DNA of 64,000 nt from JBCBSZ01 sp039818945 (lineage in GTDB: Bacteria; Actinomycetota; Acidimicrobiia; Acidimicrobiales; Poriferisodalaceae). The stretch lies in contig JBCBSZ010000018.1 in NCBI GenBank assembly GCA_039818945.1, forward strand, positions 13,359 to 77,358, given 5' to 3'. The position numbers were made by a program, and so were the translations under genes. The notes beneath the pieces are model-generated. The model did no database searches, was not told where the DNA came from, and saw only the letters and a list, made by a program, of their open reading frames with translations. Shown here in pieces: positions 25,304-34,692 of the stretch. Position 1 is the first letter of the stretch, and each line of letters opens with the position of its first letter.

Positions 25304-25723
25304 TCAGCCGGGCAGCTCGGGCTGTGGTGCCGCGCTCCCGACGACGAGGAACTTCCGAAACGGCGAGTGGAACTCCCAGCGCGTCCGAGTGCCCGTGCGC
25401 CAGGCGACCATGTCACCACGGTCGAAGGTGGCCGACTCGCCCGAGTCGATGTCGGTGATCGTCACGGACCCCTCGAGGATCAAGAAGGTCTCGTCGCCGA
25501 GCGGCGAGGAGTAGAGCGGGCTCGTCGTCGGCTCGTCCAACTTCCAGACGCCGGCGACGAGGGTCTGGCCGGCGGTGCCGCCGACGCGCAGCGGCTTGAA
25601 CTCACCGAACGAGATCAGCTCGGTGCCGTCGCCCTCCTCGTCCGGCGACAGGAACGGGGCGAACCCCACGTCGTCGTCGCTCCTCGTCGAAACGCTCCAC
25701 GGATCGGTCGCTGCTGCAGTCAC
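25304..25723 (-). CDS. Cupin-domain protein (DUF861/cupin_3 type)
   Basis: 139 residues, single beta-barrel. FLILEGSVTITDIDSGESATFDRGDMVAWRTGTRTRWEFHSPFRKFLVV is the typical cupin_3 second half, seen in EutQ-like and (S)-ureidoglycine aminohydrolase-like proteins. A metal or small-molecule binding role is probable; the substrate is unknown. Confidence 0.82.
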   Translation of the reverse strand: MTAAATDPWSVSTRSDDDVGFAPFLSPDEEGDGTELISFGEFKPLRVGGTAGQTLVAGVWKLDEPTTSPLYSSPLGDETFLILEGSVTITDIDSGESATFDRGDMVAWRTGTRTRWEFHSPFRKFLVVGSAAPQPELPG

Positions 25724-25806
25724 GGGCCCTCCCCTTCGTCGGCCCGATCGACGGTACGAAACGCTCCAGATCTCGATCCGGCGTTCGGTGCGGGATCGCT
25801 CGGCGC

Positions 25807-26757
25807 TCAGCGCATCCGCTCGCGGTACCGGGCCGGGCTCTCCCCGAGCTCGGAGCGGAACGCTCGCCCGAACACGTCGGCCCTCCGGAAGCCGACGAGC
25901 GCCGCCGTCGCCGCCACCGACGGCGGATGCCGGCCGCCGAGCAGCTCCGCGGCGGTCTCGATCCGACGCCGTCTCATCCGGGCCGCCACGGTCGTGCCGG
26001 TCCCCGAGAAGGCGGCGTGCAACGTGCGGACCGAGACGGCCAGCTCCCGGGCCACCACCGCGGGCGTGAGATCCGGGTCGCCGAGGCGCTGCTCAACGAG
26101 GTCGAGCGCCGCCCGTCGGAGCCGCGTCGAGCCATCGTTCGCCGCGGCGGCGTCGGGGGAGATCGACACCGCCGCGGCGGCGAGCGCATCGACCGCTCCC
26201 GACGCCAGGTGGCGGCGCTCGTCCGAGGGCGCCGAGCGATCGCCGGGGTCGACGAGCTCCGCCAGGACCGCCCGCACCACCCGGAGCGACGCGGTCGCCC
26301 CGTCGAGCCGCCGGACCCAGACGTCGGACAGCGGACCGGCGCGACGCTCCAACCGGTCGCGCGACACGAGCACGACGTCGAGCGCGAACGCCGCGGTCAT
26401 CTCGAACGCGTACGGCTGCATCGTGTCGTAGAACGCCCCGACGCCCGGCTCCAGCTCGAGGGCGCGGCCGGCCTGGTGCAGCCGGCCCCGGCCCGAGACG
26501 ACGTGGGCGAAGGCGATCTCGTCCGACGGGTCCCGCCGGATCGTGGTAGGCGTGCGTCGGACCCGATGGGGCTGGGCGCGAACGCCGGCGAATCGCAGCC
26601 CGCCGACGCGATCGACCCAGAGGTCCGCATCGAGCTCGTCGCTCGGCCCGCGCTCGACCGCGAGCTGGAGCAGGGAGGCGCAGATCTGATCGCTCCAGTA
26701 CGCCCAGCGCTCGGCGGGCGCGACGTCGGCGGTCCGATGGTGCGCGTGATCGCCCAC
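25807..26757 (-). CDS. AraC-family transcriptional regulator
   Basis: 316 residues. N-terminal cupin-like ligand domain of the AraC_binding_2 type (SDEIAFAHVVSGRGRLHQAGRALELEPG), C-terminal double helix-turn-helix (DLTPAVVARELAVSVRTLHAAFSGTG and PPSVAATAALVGFRRADVFGRAFRSELGESPARYR). It lies 16 nt downstream of the P450 gene, so it may be co-transcribed with and regulate that pathway. Confidence 0.9.
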   Translation of the reverse strand: MGDHAHHRTADVAPAERWAYWSDQICASLLQLAVERGPSDELDADLWVDRVGGLRFAGVRAQPHRVRRTPTTIRRDPSDEIAFAHVVSGRGRLHQAGRALELEPGVGAFYDTMQPYAFEMTAAFALDVVLVSRDRLERRAGPLSDVWVRRLDGATASLRVVRAVLAELVDPGDRSAPSDERRHLASGAVDALAAAAVSISPDAAAANDGSTRLRRAALDLVEQRLGDPDLTPAVVARELAVSVRTLHAAFSGTGTTVAARMRRRRIETAAELLGGRHPPSVAATAALVGFRRADVFGRAFRSELGESPARYRERMR

Positions 26758-26773
26758 GGCCGGGGACGCCCGC

Positions 26774-28060
26774 TCAGTCCGCAGCGGTGAACGAGACGTG
26801 GAGCTCCTTCAGCCCGTGGAGGACGTAGCTCGGCTCGGCGACCATCTCCGGCGCGTCCTCGACGAGCCGGATGTCGTGGAGGCGGCGCAGCAGGATCTCG
26901 GTCGCGATCCGCGCCTCGGACCGTGCCAGGTTCGCGCCGATGCAGTAGTGCGGACCCTGGCCGAACGCCAGGTGCTGGCGGCTGTTGGACCGCTCGGGAT
27001 CGAGCCGGTCGGCCTCGGGGAAGCGCTCCTCGTCGCGGTTGCCGGAGGCGTACACGCACATGACGTGGGAGCCCTCGGGGATCGCCACGCCGGCGATCTC
27101 GGTGTCGACGTTGGCCGTGCGGTAGAGCCCCTGCACGGGCGTCTCGAGCCGCAGCACCTCCTCGACGAGCCCGGGGATCAGCTCGCTGTCGCCGCGCACC
27201 CGCTGCTGCAGCCCCGGGTCCTCCGACAGCCAGAGCACGAGGTACGTGAGGAGCTTCGTCGTCGTCTCGTTGCCGGCCACGAGGAACTGCTGCAGCATCG
27301 CCAGCATCTCGTTCTGGGTCAGCTCGTCGCCGTCGAGGCGGGCCTGCACGACGTCGGTGATGAGGTCGTCCTGGGGGTTCGCTCGCCGCTCGTCGAGCTT
27401 CACCGAGAAGTAGTCGTTGAACTCCGCGTTGGAACGGATGAACGCCTCGACCCGCTCGGTGGGAGGGTCGTGGTCGCCGACCGGCACCACGAGATCATCC
27501 GACCAGCGCTTGAACTCCGCGAGGTCGTGGTCGGGGACGCCGAGCGCCCCGGCGATGACGGTCAACGGGAGCGGCACCGCGAAGCGGGTCACGAGCTCGA
27601 CCCGGCCCTCGCCGACGAAGTCGTCGACCAACCGCTCGGTGAGCGCCCGGATCTCGTCCTCGATCTGGCGCACCCGTCGCGGCGTGAAGGCCTGGTTCAC
27701 GAGCAGGCGCTGCCGCTGGTGGTCCGGCGGGTCGGCGCTGAGCAGGGTGGCGGAGCGGTTCTCGCGCCCCGATCGAGCGAGCAGCTCCGCGATCTCCGGC
27801 TTCGCCTGCGCCAGCTCGCCCATCCGCTGCAGGAGGCGCTGGCCGGCGTGCGGTCCGGTGGGTAGCCGGCTGGAGAAGGTCTCCGGGTCGCGCACGACGG
27901 CGAGGATGTCGTCGTAGCGGGTGACGACGAAGTGGCCGGTCTCCTCGACCCAGTGGACGGGGCCGGCGTCGCGCACGGGTCGCCAGACCTCGTGCGGACA
28001 ACGAAGCGCGTCCTGGTCGAGCTCGAAGAGGTCGAGCAGGGACGGGGCGGTGTCGGTCAC
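26774..28060 (-). CDS. Cytochrome P450
   Basis: 428 residues, GTG at 28060. Bacterial class I P450: I-helix oxygen-binding motif AGNETTTK, K-helix EEVLR, heme-binding loop FGQGPHYCIGANLAR with the thiolate Cys373. HLLSADPPDH-type C-helix region present. The start is 4 nt from the stop of the mycothiol-dependent isomerase-like gene. Redox partner not encoded nearby. Substrate unknown; hydroxylation of a lipid, steroid or terpenoid is common for such actinobacterial enzymes. Confidence 0.92.
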   Translation of the reverse strand: MTDTAPSLLDLFELDQDALRCPHEVWRPVRDAGPVHWVEETGHFVVTRYDDILAVVRDPETFSSRLPTGPHAGQRLLQRMGELAQAKPEIAELLARSGRENRSATLLSADPPDHQRQRLLVNQAFTPRRVRQIEDEIRALTERLVDDFVGEGRVELVTRFAVPLPLTVIAGALGVPDHDLAEFKRWSDDLVVPVGDHDPPTERVEAFIRSNAEFNDYFSVKLDERRANPQDDLITDVVQARLDGDELTQNEMLAMLQQFLVAGNETTTKLLTYLVLWLSEDPGLQQRVRGDSELIPGLVEEVLRLETPVQGLYRTANVDTEIAGVAIPEGSHVMCVYASGNRDEERFPEADRLDPERSNSRQHLAFGQGPHYCIGANLARSEARIATEILLRRLHDIRLVEDAPEMVAEPSYVLHGLKELHVSFTAAD

Positions 28061-28064
28061 GGCG

Positions 28065-28757
28065 TCACTCCACGAGGTCGACGGTGGGCAGCGGCAGGTG
28101 GCACAGGCCGGGCAGGTAGGTGTCGAGGTCGCCGACGAAGCCGACGGCGCGCATCTGGTCGAGCGACCGACGGCTCCCGACCAGCCGGAACAGCTCGTAG
28201 GTGTCGGTCTCGATCGTGAGCCCCACGTCGCCCTCGCCGACCTCCCAGGTGCGGGTGCCGTCGGAACAGCGCACCGCGCCGAGACCGTTGGCGGCGAGGT
28301 CGTGCTCGACCATGTCGAACATGATGTCGAGGCTGAGCACGACGCCCTCGCTCTCACGCTCGGCCGGGCGTCCGAGTGCGCAGGCGCCGTCGTGCTCGTG
28401 GGAGACGACGTCGTAGAGCAGGCCGGCGAACGACTGCGGCCGCTTCCGGATGATCGCCTCGAAGCCCGGGCCGGCGGCGTCGAACTCGTCGATCAGCTCG
28501 GCGACCGGCGTGTCGCGACGGACCTCGACCTGCGCGTCGACCCAGTCCTGCACGTCGCCGGTCGGGTTGCGACGGGCGACCAGGTCGGCGGCCACACCGG
28601 CGAGGTGCGCGGCGAGGTTGCGGACGGTCCAGTCCGGGCACGCGGGCACCACGACGTGTTCCTGCTCGGGCGTCAGACCGGCGAAGACCTCGCGCACGCG
28701 GGCGCGCGTCGCGGCGTACTCGACCGCGACCCGTTCGGGATCGATCTCGATGGCCAC
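28065..28757 (-). CDS. Maleylpyruvate isomerase-family mycothiol-dependent protein (DinB-like)
   Basis: 230 residues. N-terminal DinB/MDMPI helical bundle: CPDWTVRNLAAHLAGVA contains the conserved W-x-V/L-x-x-x-x-x-H, and VSHEHDGACALGR and IMFDMVEHDLA hold the other likely metal-ligand histidines. The C-terminus fits the MDMPI C domain (W/TYELFRLVGSRRSLDQMRA). Such proteins use mycothiol as cofactor. Probably the first gene of the P450 operon. Confidence 0.85.
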   Translation of the reverse strand: MAIEIDPERVAVEYAATRARVREVFAGLTPEQEHVVVPACPDWTVRNLAAHLAGVAADLVARRNPTGDVQDWVDAQVEVRRDTPVAELIDEFDAAGPGFEAIIRKRPQSFAGLLYDVVSHEHDGACALGRPAERESEGVVLSLDIMFDMVEHDLAANGLGAVRCSDGTRTWEVGEGDVGLTIETDTYELFRLVGSRRSLDQMRAVGFVGDLDTYLPGLCHLPLPTVDLVE

Positions 28758-28814
28758 GTCCCCTCCCCGGTGGGGGAGGCTAGTGGCCGACGGGTCGTCG
28801 ACCCCCAGTCGGGA

Positions 28815-29021
28815 TCAGGCGTAGACGTCGACCGTGTCGCCGAGGCCGGGTGTCGACGGCGGAGGTGGGGCGGCTGCGGTCTCGACCACCTGCGAGGTGA
28901 TCGTGGCGGCCTGCTCCATCGCCTTGTCGAGCACCGCGACGCCGACCGCATCGGCGCCGCCGGCGGCCTGCGTCGAGGCCTGCATCAGGGCTTGGTTCTG
29001 CGCGACTCCACCGATGTTCAT
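28815..29021 (-). CDS. YjfB-like putative motility protein
   Basis: 68 residues: a helical first half (MNIGGVAQNQALMQASTQAA ... VLDKAMEQAATITSQVV) and a Pro-rich tail ending PGLGDTVDVYA. This is the YjfB_motility pattern; family members sit near flagellar or chemotaxis genes. Function is not known. The MCP genes in this window are consistent with motility. Confidence 0.7.
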   Translation of the reverse strand: MNIGGVAQNQALMQASTQAAGGADAVGVAVLDKAMEQAATITSQVVETAAAPPPPSTPGLGDTVDVYA

Positions 29022-29077
29022 GGTCTCCTGATCGGACGATCACGCACCGAACTTGAGTCTGCTCCTACGATGCGGGA

Positions 29078-29500
29078 ATGGCGCGCGACAAGTACATCCA
29101 GCACCTCCGTGAGGTCCCGCTCTTCTCGAAGCTCTCCAAGAAGGAGCTCAACGAGATCGCGCGGCTTTCCACCGAGTTGACCTTCAAGGACGGCAAGGAG
29201 CTCATGAAGGAGGGGGCGAGGGCGAACTCGTTCCTCGTCATCGTCGAGGGTGAGGCCGTCGTGAGGAAGAAGGGCCGCAAGGTCGCCACGCTCGGCCCGG
29301 GCGACTTCGCCGGCGAGCTCGCGCTCCTCCAGAACCGGGACCGCAACGCCACGGTCGTGGCGAGCGGTGAGCTGACCGCACTCGTCGTGGACCGGCGCGG
29401 CTTCCAGACGCTGCTCGACGACATCCCGGCCGTCACCAAGAAGATGCTGACGGCGGTGGCCGAGCGGCTCGGCGACATGGACTCCAAGGCGGTCCACTAG
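29078..29500 (+). CDS. Cyclic nucleotide-binding domain protein
   Basis: 140 residues comprising a single CNB domain. The phosphate-binding cassette GDFAGELALLQNRDRNATVVA has the Gly-Glu and Arg pair needed to bind cAMP or cGMP. No DNA-binding or kinase domain follows, so it is a stand-alone sensor that must act through another protein. Divergent from the YjfB gene with 56 bp between. Confidence 0.88.
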   Translation: MARDKYIQHLREVPLFSKLSKKELNEIARLSTELTFKDGKELMKEGARANSFLVIVEGEAVVRKKGRKVATLGPGDFAGELALLQNRDRNATVVASGELTALVVDRRGFQTLLDDIPAVTKKMLTAVAERLGDMDSKAVH

Positions 29501-29569
29501 CGCCGACGCCCGAACGGGTCGCGCCCGATCGGCGCGGCTACGGTCCCGACCGATCAGGGAGGGGTCCGC

Positions 29570-30403
29570 ATGGGACGTCTGGACGGCAGGGTCGCGCTCA
29601 TCACCGGGGGCGCGTCGGGCATCGGTGAGGCGACCGCACGGCGCTTCGTCGACGAGGGGGCGAGCGTCGTGCTCGCCGACCTGCAGGACGATCGTGGCCA
29701 AGCGCTCGCAGCCGAGCTCGGCGCCGCCGCCCGCTTCGCCCACTGCGACGTGCGAGACGAAGACGACCAGGCCGGCGCGGCGGCCCTGGCGGTCGAGGCG
29801 TTCGGACGGCTCGACATCGCGATCGCCAACGCCGGCATCGTCGGGGTGACGGGCCCGTTCGCCGAGACCCCGCTCGACGCCTGGCGGTTCTCGGTGGACG
29901 TGCTGCTCACCGGTGCGTTCCTCACCATGCGCGAAGCGGCGAAGGTGATGATCCCGCAGGGGTCGGGCGTGATCCTCGCCACGTCGAGCACCGCCGGCGT
30001 GCAGGGCGGCCTCGGCCCCCACGCCTACACGGCGGCCAAGCACGGCGTCGTCGGCCTCGTGAAGACGGCGAGCTCCGAGCTGTTGGCCAGCGGCATCCGG
30101 GTGAACGGGGTCGCTCCGACCGGCATGGTGACCCCCCTGACCGCCGACGTGTCCGTCGGCGACGCGAACGACCTCGACCGGGCCCGCGCTGCGATGTCGC
30201 GTGGCCGACCGTTGGGTCGGGCCGGCGAGGCCGACGACGTCGCCAACGCCTTCCTCTTCCTCGCATCGGACGAGGGCGGCTACGTCAGCGGCCACACGCT
30301 GGTGATCGACGCCGGCGACACCACCGGTGGTTCGGCGGCGCGCTTCGCCAGCCAGGACACGGCGGTCCTCCGGGAGGCCGGCGGACGGGGGGTGCGGCCG
30401 TGA
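29570..30403 (+). CDS. SDR-family oxidoreductase
   Basis: 277 residues, ATG with GGGAGGGG upstream. TGGASGIGEATARRF cofactor site, LADLQDDR after beta-2, ANAGIVG, catalytic Ser in ATSSTAGVQ, YTAAK, and FLASDEGGYVSGHTLVIDAG at the end. The extended C-terminus (GGSAARFASQDTAVLR) is unusual. The stop overlaps the epoxide hydrolase GTG, so both are one transcriptional unit. Confidence 0.9.
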   Translation: MGRLDGRVALITGGASGIGEATARRFVDEGASVVLADLQDDRGQALAAELGAAARFAHCDVRDEDDQAGAAALAVEAFGRLDIAIANAGIVGVTGPFAETPLDAWRFSVDVLLTGAFLTMREAAKVMIPQGSGVILATSSTAGVQGGLGPHAYTAAKHGVVGLVKTASSELLASGIRVNGVAPTGMVTPLTADVSVGDANDLDRARAAMSRGRPLGRAGEADDVANAFLFLASDEGGYVSGHTLVIDAGDTTGGSAARFASQDTAVLREAGGRGVRP

Positions 30404-31542
30404 GCGAGCTCACCCCGTTCGAGGTGCACGTCGACGACGAGGTCCTCGCCGACCTGCGCGCCCGGCTGTTGAACACGCGCTGGCCCGGCGGCATCGACGG
30501 TGCCGGCTGGCACTACGGCGCACCGCAGGACGAGGTCCGGCGGCTCTGCGATGCGTGGGTCGACTTCGACTGGCGTCGAGCCGAGGCGAAGATCAACTCC
30601 CACCCCCAGTTCCTCACCGAGATCGACGGCGAGACCGTCCACTTCCTCCACGTCCGATCGCCACACACCGATGCCGTGCCGCTGCTGCTCACCCACGGGT
30701 GGCCCGGTTCGATCGCCGAGTTCCTCGACGTCATCGGACCGCTCGTCGACCCGCCCGCGCACGGCGGCGATGCGGGCGACGCCTTCCACCTCGTCGTGCC
30801 GTCGATCCCGGGCTACGGCTTCTCCGGTCCGACCCGGACCCAGGGCGTCCACATCCGGCGCGTCGCCGAGATGTGGGCCGAGCTGATGCGTCGTCTCGGC
30901 TACGACCGGTACGTCGCGCAGGGCGGCGACTGGGGGGCGATGATCACCACCCACCTCGCGCTGGTCGACCCGGAGCACGTCGAGCGGATCCACCTGAACA
31001 TGGTGGTGGCCCCGCCGGAGGAGGATCAGCTCGCCGACCTCACCGACGACGAACAGGTCCGGCTGGGCGAGATGTTGCACTGGCAGGAGCACGAGACCGG
31101 GTACTCGGCGATCCACCGGACCCGACCCCAGACGCTCTCCTACGGGCTGACGGACTCGCCCGCTGGCCTGGCCGGGTGGATCTACGAGAAGTTCCGCGTG
31201 TGGTCCGACGTCAGGGAGCCGACCGGCACGCCCTTCACCGACGAGCAGCTGCTGACCAACCTCACGATCTACTGGGTGACCGGCACGATCCTGTCGTCGA
31301 CCCGGCTCTACTTCGAGGTCAACCACGCCGGTCTGTGGGGCACGGCGGGCGAGCGGGTCCAGGTACCGACCGGCGGCGCGATCTTCCGCAAGGAGATCAT
31401 GCGCCCGTCGCGACGATGGGCGGAGCGGGCCTACGAGATGGTCCACTGGTCGGAGTTCGACCGCGGTGGGCACTTCGCCGCGCTCGAGGTGCCGGACCTG
31501 TGGATCCCGGAGGTCCGCGAGTGCTTCCGGGCGGTGCGGTAG
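30400..31542 (+). CDS. Epoxide hydrolase (EHN-domain alpha/beta hydrolase)
   Basis: 380 residues. N-terminal EHN domain (FEVHVDDEVLADLRARLLNTRWP), then the alpha/beta hydrolase core: oxyanion motif LLTHGWPGS, nucleophile Asp in QGGDWGAM, and C-terminal catalytic His in GGHFAALEVPDLW. Two active-site tyrosines of microsomal-type epoxide hydrolases may lie in the cap (GYSAIHRTRPQTLSYGL). It opens epoxides to diols; coupling to an SDR suggests a short catabolic route. Confidence 0.9.
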   Translation: MSELTPFEVHVDDEVLADLRARLLNTRWPGGIDGAGWHYGAPQDEVRRLCDAWVDFDWRRAEAKINSHPQFLTEIDGETVHFLHVRSPHTDAVPLLLTHGWPGSIAEFLDVIGPLVDPPAHGGDAGDAFHLVVPSIPGYGFSGPTRTQGVHIRRVAEMWAELMRRLGYDRYVAQGGDWGAMITTHLALVDPEHVERIHLNMVVAPPEEDQLADLTDDEQVRLGEMLHWQEHETGYSAIHRTRPQTLSYGLTDSPAGLAGWIYEKFRVWSDVREPTGTPFTDEQLLTNLTIYWVTGTILSSTRLYFEVNHAGLWGTAGERVQVPTGGAIFRKEIMRPSRRWAERAYEMVHWSEFDRGGHFAALEVPDLWIPEVRECFRAVR

Positions 31543-31543
31543 G

Positions 31544-32266
31544 TCAGGCGAGCGCCACCGCGGCCACGACGATGGCCAGCGGCACGAGGAAGAACGACAG
31601 ACCGAACCCGAGGAGCACGACGAAGACGACGAGCTTCGCCCCGTAGCGGCCGCGATCGACGACCCGCCACATGTTCTGGTGCCCGTCGAAGTCCTGGATC
31701 TCGACGTCGAGCCACCGCTCGAGCCGATGCCGGACGTCGGGCATCGTGAACATCAGCACCGCGGCCAACCAGGCGAAGTAGCAGACCGTGCCGGCGATGA
31801 GCGCGGCGACGTGCGGCTCGCCGGTGTCCGACGACGCTTCGGTCCTGACGCCGACGACGGTCGCGATCACGCCCGCGACGACGAGGACCAGCGGGAGCGT
31901 CACCGCACGAGAGATCCGGGTCTCCCGGTCGAGCCGCGGTCGGCCCCACCTCGGGCCGTGCTCCCTCCTCGTCGGCGTGCTCGGCGACGAGGGGGTCGCG
32001 CCATCGCCGGACGCGTGCGCCAGGAGCGCGGACACCGCCTCGTCCAACGTCACGAGCCGCTCGGCCGCCGTTCCGGCTCGCCGGTCGGTGGCGGCGGTGG
32101 CGAGGAGCGCGAACCCGCCGTCGACGGGCGCTGCGTCCATCGAGCTCGCCCCGATGCGGACCCGCACGAACTCCTCGGAGCGCTGCAGCGCCGCGACGAG
32201 TGCTGCTTCGGAGACCGCACCCTCCGCGTCGACGCCGTCGATCGACAACACGGCGTTGCGCGTCAT
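31544..32266 (-). CDS. Uncharacterised membrane protein
   Basis: 240 residues from an ATG with GGAGG upstream. The soluble N-terminal third (LSIDGVDAEGAVSEAALVAALQRS) is followed by four hydrophobic segments in two pairs: LVLVVAGVIATVVGV and IAGTVCYFAWLAAVLMF, then LVVFVVLLGFGLSFFLVPLAIVV. No known family. Convergent with the epoxide hydrolase gene, 1 nt apart. Confidence 0.6.
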   Translation of the reverse strand: MTRNAVLSIDGVDAEGAVSEAALVAALQRSEEFVRVRIGASSMDAAPVDGGFALLATAATDRRAGTAAERLVTLDEAVSALLAHASGDGATPSSPSTPTRREHGPRWGRPRLDRETRISRAVTLPLVLVVAGVIATVVGVRTEASSDTGEPHVAALIAGTVCYFAWLAAVLMFTMPDVRHRLERWLDVEIQDFDGHQNMWRVVDRGRYGAKLVVFVVLLGFGLSFFLVPLAIVVAAVALA

Positions 32267-32409
32267 CTCCGCCTCCTCGGTCCTCGTGCGCGTCGGGCCG
32301 CGCACGAGTCCGCCCGCCGCCGGTCGGCGGGGCAGCGTAGGCGGGCGCCCCGGCTCCGGCACCCGCCCGCACCCACGGCTGGTGGTCGCACGGGCACCGC
32401 CCGCCGAGC

Positions 32410-34692
32410 TCAGGCCGCCAGGCGAGCGCCGAGCAGCCCGGCGCCGCGGCGCCGGTTGGCTCGGGAGGTGATCGTCGACGCCGTCCAGGCGGCCGCGGCG
32501 ACGAGCGCGGGGACGCCGACGGCGAGCACGACGGTGCCGACCCAGGGCACGGTCGGCAGCCCGGCGTCCCAGGTGCGCCGGACGACGGCCACGGCGAGGT
32601 AGCCCAGTGGGAGCGCGAGCGCGATGCCCGTCGCCGCCTGGATCCACGCCGTGGTGGCGGCGAGGCGAGCCACGGTCCGGGGCGGCGCGCCGACGGCGTG
32701 CAGGACGCTGCGCTCGGGCCGGTTCTCGGCCGCGGTGAGGGCGAGACCGGCGCCGACGACGCCCGACACGAGGAGGGTGGCCAGACCGACCGCGACCGTG
32801 GTGACCAGACCGGACTCCCGCGTCGGCTCGGTACGACCGTCGAACCACCAGAAGCCGTCGCGTTCGCCCCCGCCAGGAGCGCCGGCATCGGCGTCCCCAT
32901 CGAGGAACGGCGAGCTGCCGCCGTCGGTCTGGAGGATCTGCCGGAGCAGCCGCTCGCCGTCGCGGTCGATCTCGGAAGCGAACACGAGTCGACGACCGGC
33001 CGGGCCGAGGTCTCCTCGGATCTCCTCGACCTCCGCCCCGGGGAACCAGTCGGTGATGTCCGCGAGCAGCGGCCCGGGGAACGGCGGTGCCTCCGGCGCG
33101 ACGTCGTCGATCAACCGGTCGGTGGGTACCCAGAACAGCTCCACGGTGTTCGGCGGGAGGCGCTGCTCGCGGCGCTCGGCGTCGGCGAGCTGCTCGGCGT
33201 CGCTCGTCGCGGCGATGGTCATCGCCACCATCGCGAGGCCGGCGACCGCCGCCGTGCCGGCGATGATCCCCGCGCTGCGACGGCGGTCGCGGTCGAGCTC
33301 GCGGGTGGCCAGCCGGGCCACGCCCGAGGCGCGCCGACCGAGGCGACCGATCATCGCCACGACCATGCCCGCGCCGAGCACCACGGCGGCCAGGAGCGCG
33401 AGCCCGCCGACGACCCCTGCGAGGAGCCCCTCATCGCCGTCCTGCTGCTGCCGGCTGGCGTTGGCGAGCAGGACCAGACCGGAGACGGCCGCCACGGCGG
33501 CGACGGGAGCGTGCCATCGCGGCGCAAGCGGCTGGGGACGTCGACCGGCCAGGGCGCTCAGCAGCGGCACCCGGCTCGCCGTCCGCGCCGGCACGGCCGC
33601 GGCCATCGTCGCCGACACCGTGGCCGTGACCACGATCGCCGTCAGATCCAGCGGTGCGAACCGGCGACCGTCGAGTCGCTCACCGCCCACGGACTCGACG
33701 AAGGACCACGCGACCGAGACCGCGACGGTGCCGCCGACGATGCCGACGAGCGCGCCGAGCGCACCACTCCACGCCCCCTGCAGCGCGAGCGACCGCCGCA
33801 CGACCGGTTCCGGTGCGCCGTTGACCCCGAGCTGTCCCACCGTCACGAGCTGGCGACGCGCGCTGGTGGCGAACGCCGCCGCCACCACCACGCCCACCAC
33901 GGCCAGGCCGACGACACCGAACACCCAGATCCACACCAGCGTCGCCTGGTCGGCGCTCGGGAACCGCAACTCGGCGGTCGCACGGTCCTGGACCCAGACG
34001 TCGCCGCGACTGATCCGGGACACCGCGGTCGCCACCTGCGCATCGGTCGTCTCATCCGGGAGATCGACCAGCAGCCGAGCGGTCAACGCGCCGTCACGGA
34101 TCGTTGCACGGTCGAGGGCGCCGAGCACCACGAACGGATCGTCGAGCGACCGGCCCCGACGGCCGACACCGACGACCGTCCACTCGGCCTCGGGCCGGAT
34201 CGCTTCGATCTCGGCACCGATGTCGACACCCCACTCATCGGCCAGATCGGGGTGGAGGAGGATCTCGTCCTCGTCGATCGGAGCACGCCCGCGCTCGATG
34301 TCGACGATGCCGTCGGTGATCGGGTCGTCGAGAGGGAGGTCGTCGAGACCGACCGACGACAGGACCCGCTCGCCGTCGGCGCGCGCCACCACGACGTCCG
34401 CCCACAGCCCAGCGACCGGCACGATGCGCGACCCGATCGGGAGCTCCTGGTCCACCAACGAACGCACCCGATCCGGGAACTCGCTGCCGCCGATCGAGAC
34501 GGCCAGGTCCGCCTGGCCGTACTCGTACTCGTAGAGCTCGAGCCCGCTGTCGTCACCGGCCCGGAAGATCATGCTGGCGCCGGTCATCCCCGCGACGGGC
34601 AGGGCGATCAGCATCATCACGAGCGCCGTCCGGCCCGGACGCCGGCGGACCTCGCGCCAGGCCAGTCGGGCCGCGAGCCGTCGGCTGCTCAC
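32410..34692 (-). CDS. FtsX/MacB-like ABC transporter permease
   Basis: 760 residues from the GTG at 34692. One N-terminal transmembrane helix, a large extracytoplasmic domain (DSGLELYEYEYG ... VWVQDRATAEL), then multiple membrane segments in two FtsX-like domains; ends MGYLAVAV-like helices and a basic tail. It forms a MacB/LolCE-type exporter with the ATPase encoded upstream, to which it is coupled (GTGA). Possible cargo: antibiotic, lipid or peptide. Confidence 0.88.
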   Translation of the reverse strand: MSSRRLAARLAWREVRRRPGRTALVMMLIALPVAGMTGASMIFRAGDDSGLELYEYEYGQADLAVSIGGSEFPDRVRSLVDQELPIGSRIVPVAGLWADVVVARADGERVLSSVGLDDLPLDDPITDGIVDIERGRAPIDEDEILLHPDLADEWGVDIGAEIEAIRPEAEWTVVGVGRRGRSLDDPFVVLGALDRATIRDGALTARLLVDLPDETTDAQVATAVSRISRGDVWVQDRATAELRFPSADQATLVWIWVFGVVGLAVVGVVVAAAFATSARRQLVTVGQLGVNGAPEPVVRRSLALQGAWSGALGALVGIVGGTVAVSVAWSFVESVGGERLDGRRFAPLDLTAIVVTATVSATMAAAVPARTASRVPLLSALAGRRPQPLAPRWHAPVAAVAAVSGLVLLANASRQQQDGDEGLLAGVVGGLALLAAVVLGAGMVVAMIGRLGRRASGVARLATRELDRDRRRSAGIIAGTAAVAGLAMVAMTIAATSDAEQLADAERREQRLPPNTVELFWVPTDRLIDDVAPEAPPFPGPLLADITDWFPGAEVEEIRGDLGPAGRRLVFASEIDRDGERLLRQILQTDGGSSPFLDGDADAGAPGGGERDGFWWFDGRTEPTRESGLVTTVAVGLATLLVSGVVGAGLALTAAENRPERSVLHAVGAPPRTVARLAATTAWIQAATGIALALPLGYLAVAVVRRTWDAGLPTVPWVGTVVLAVGVPALVAAAAWTASTITSRANRRRGAGLLGARLAA

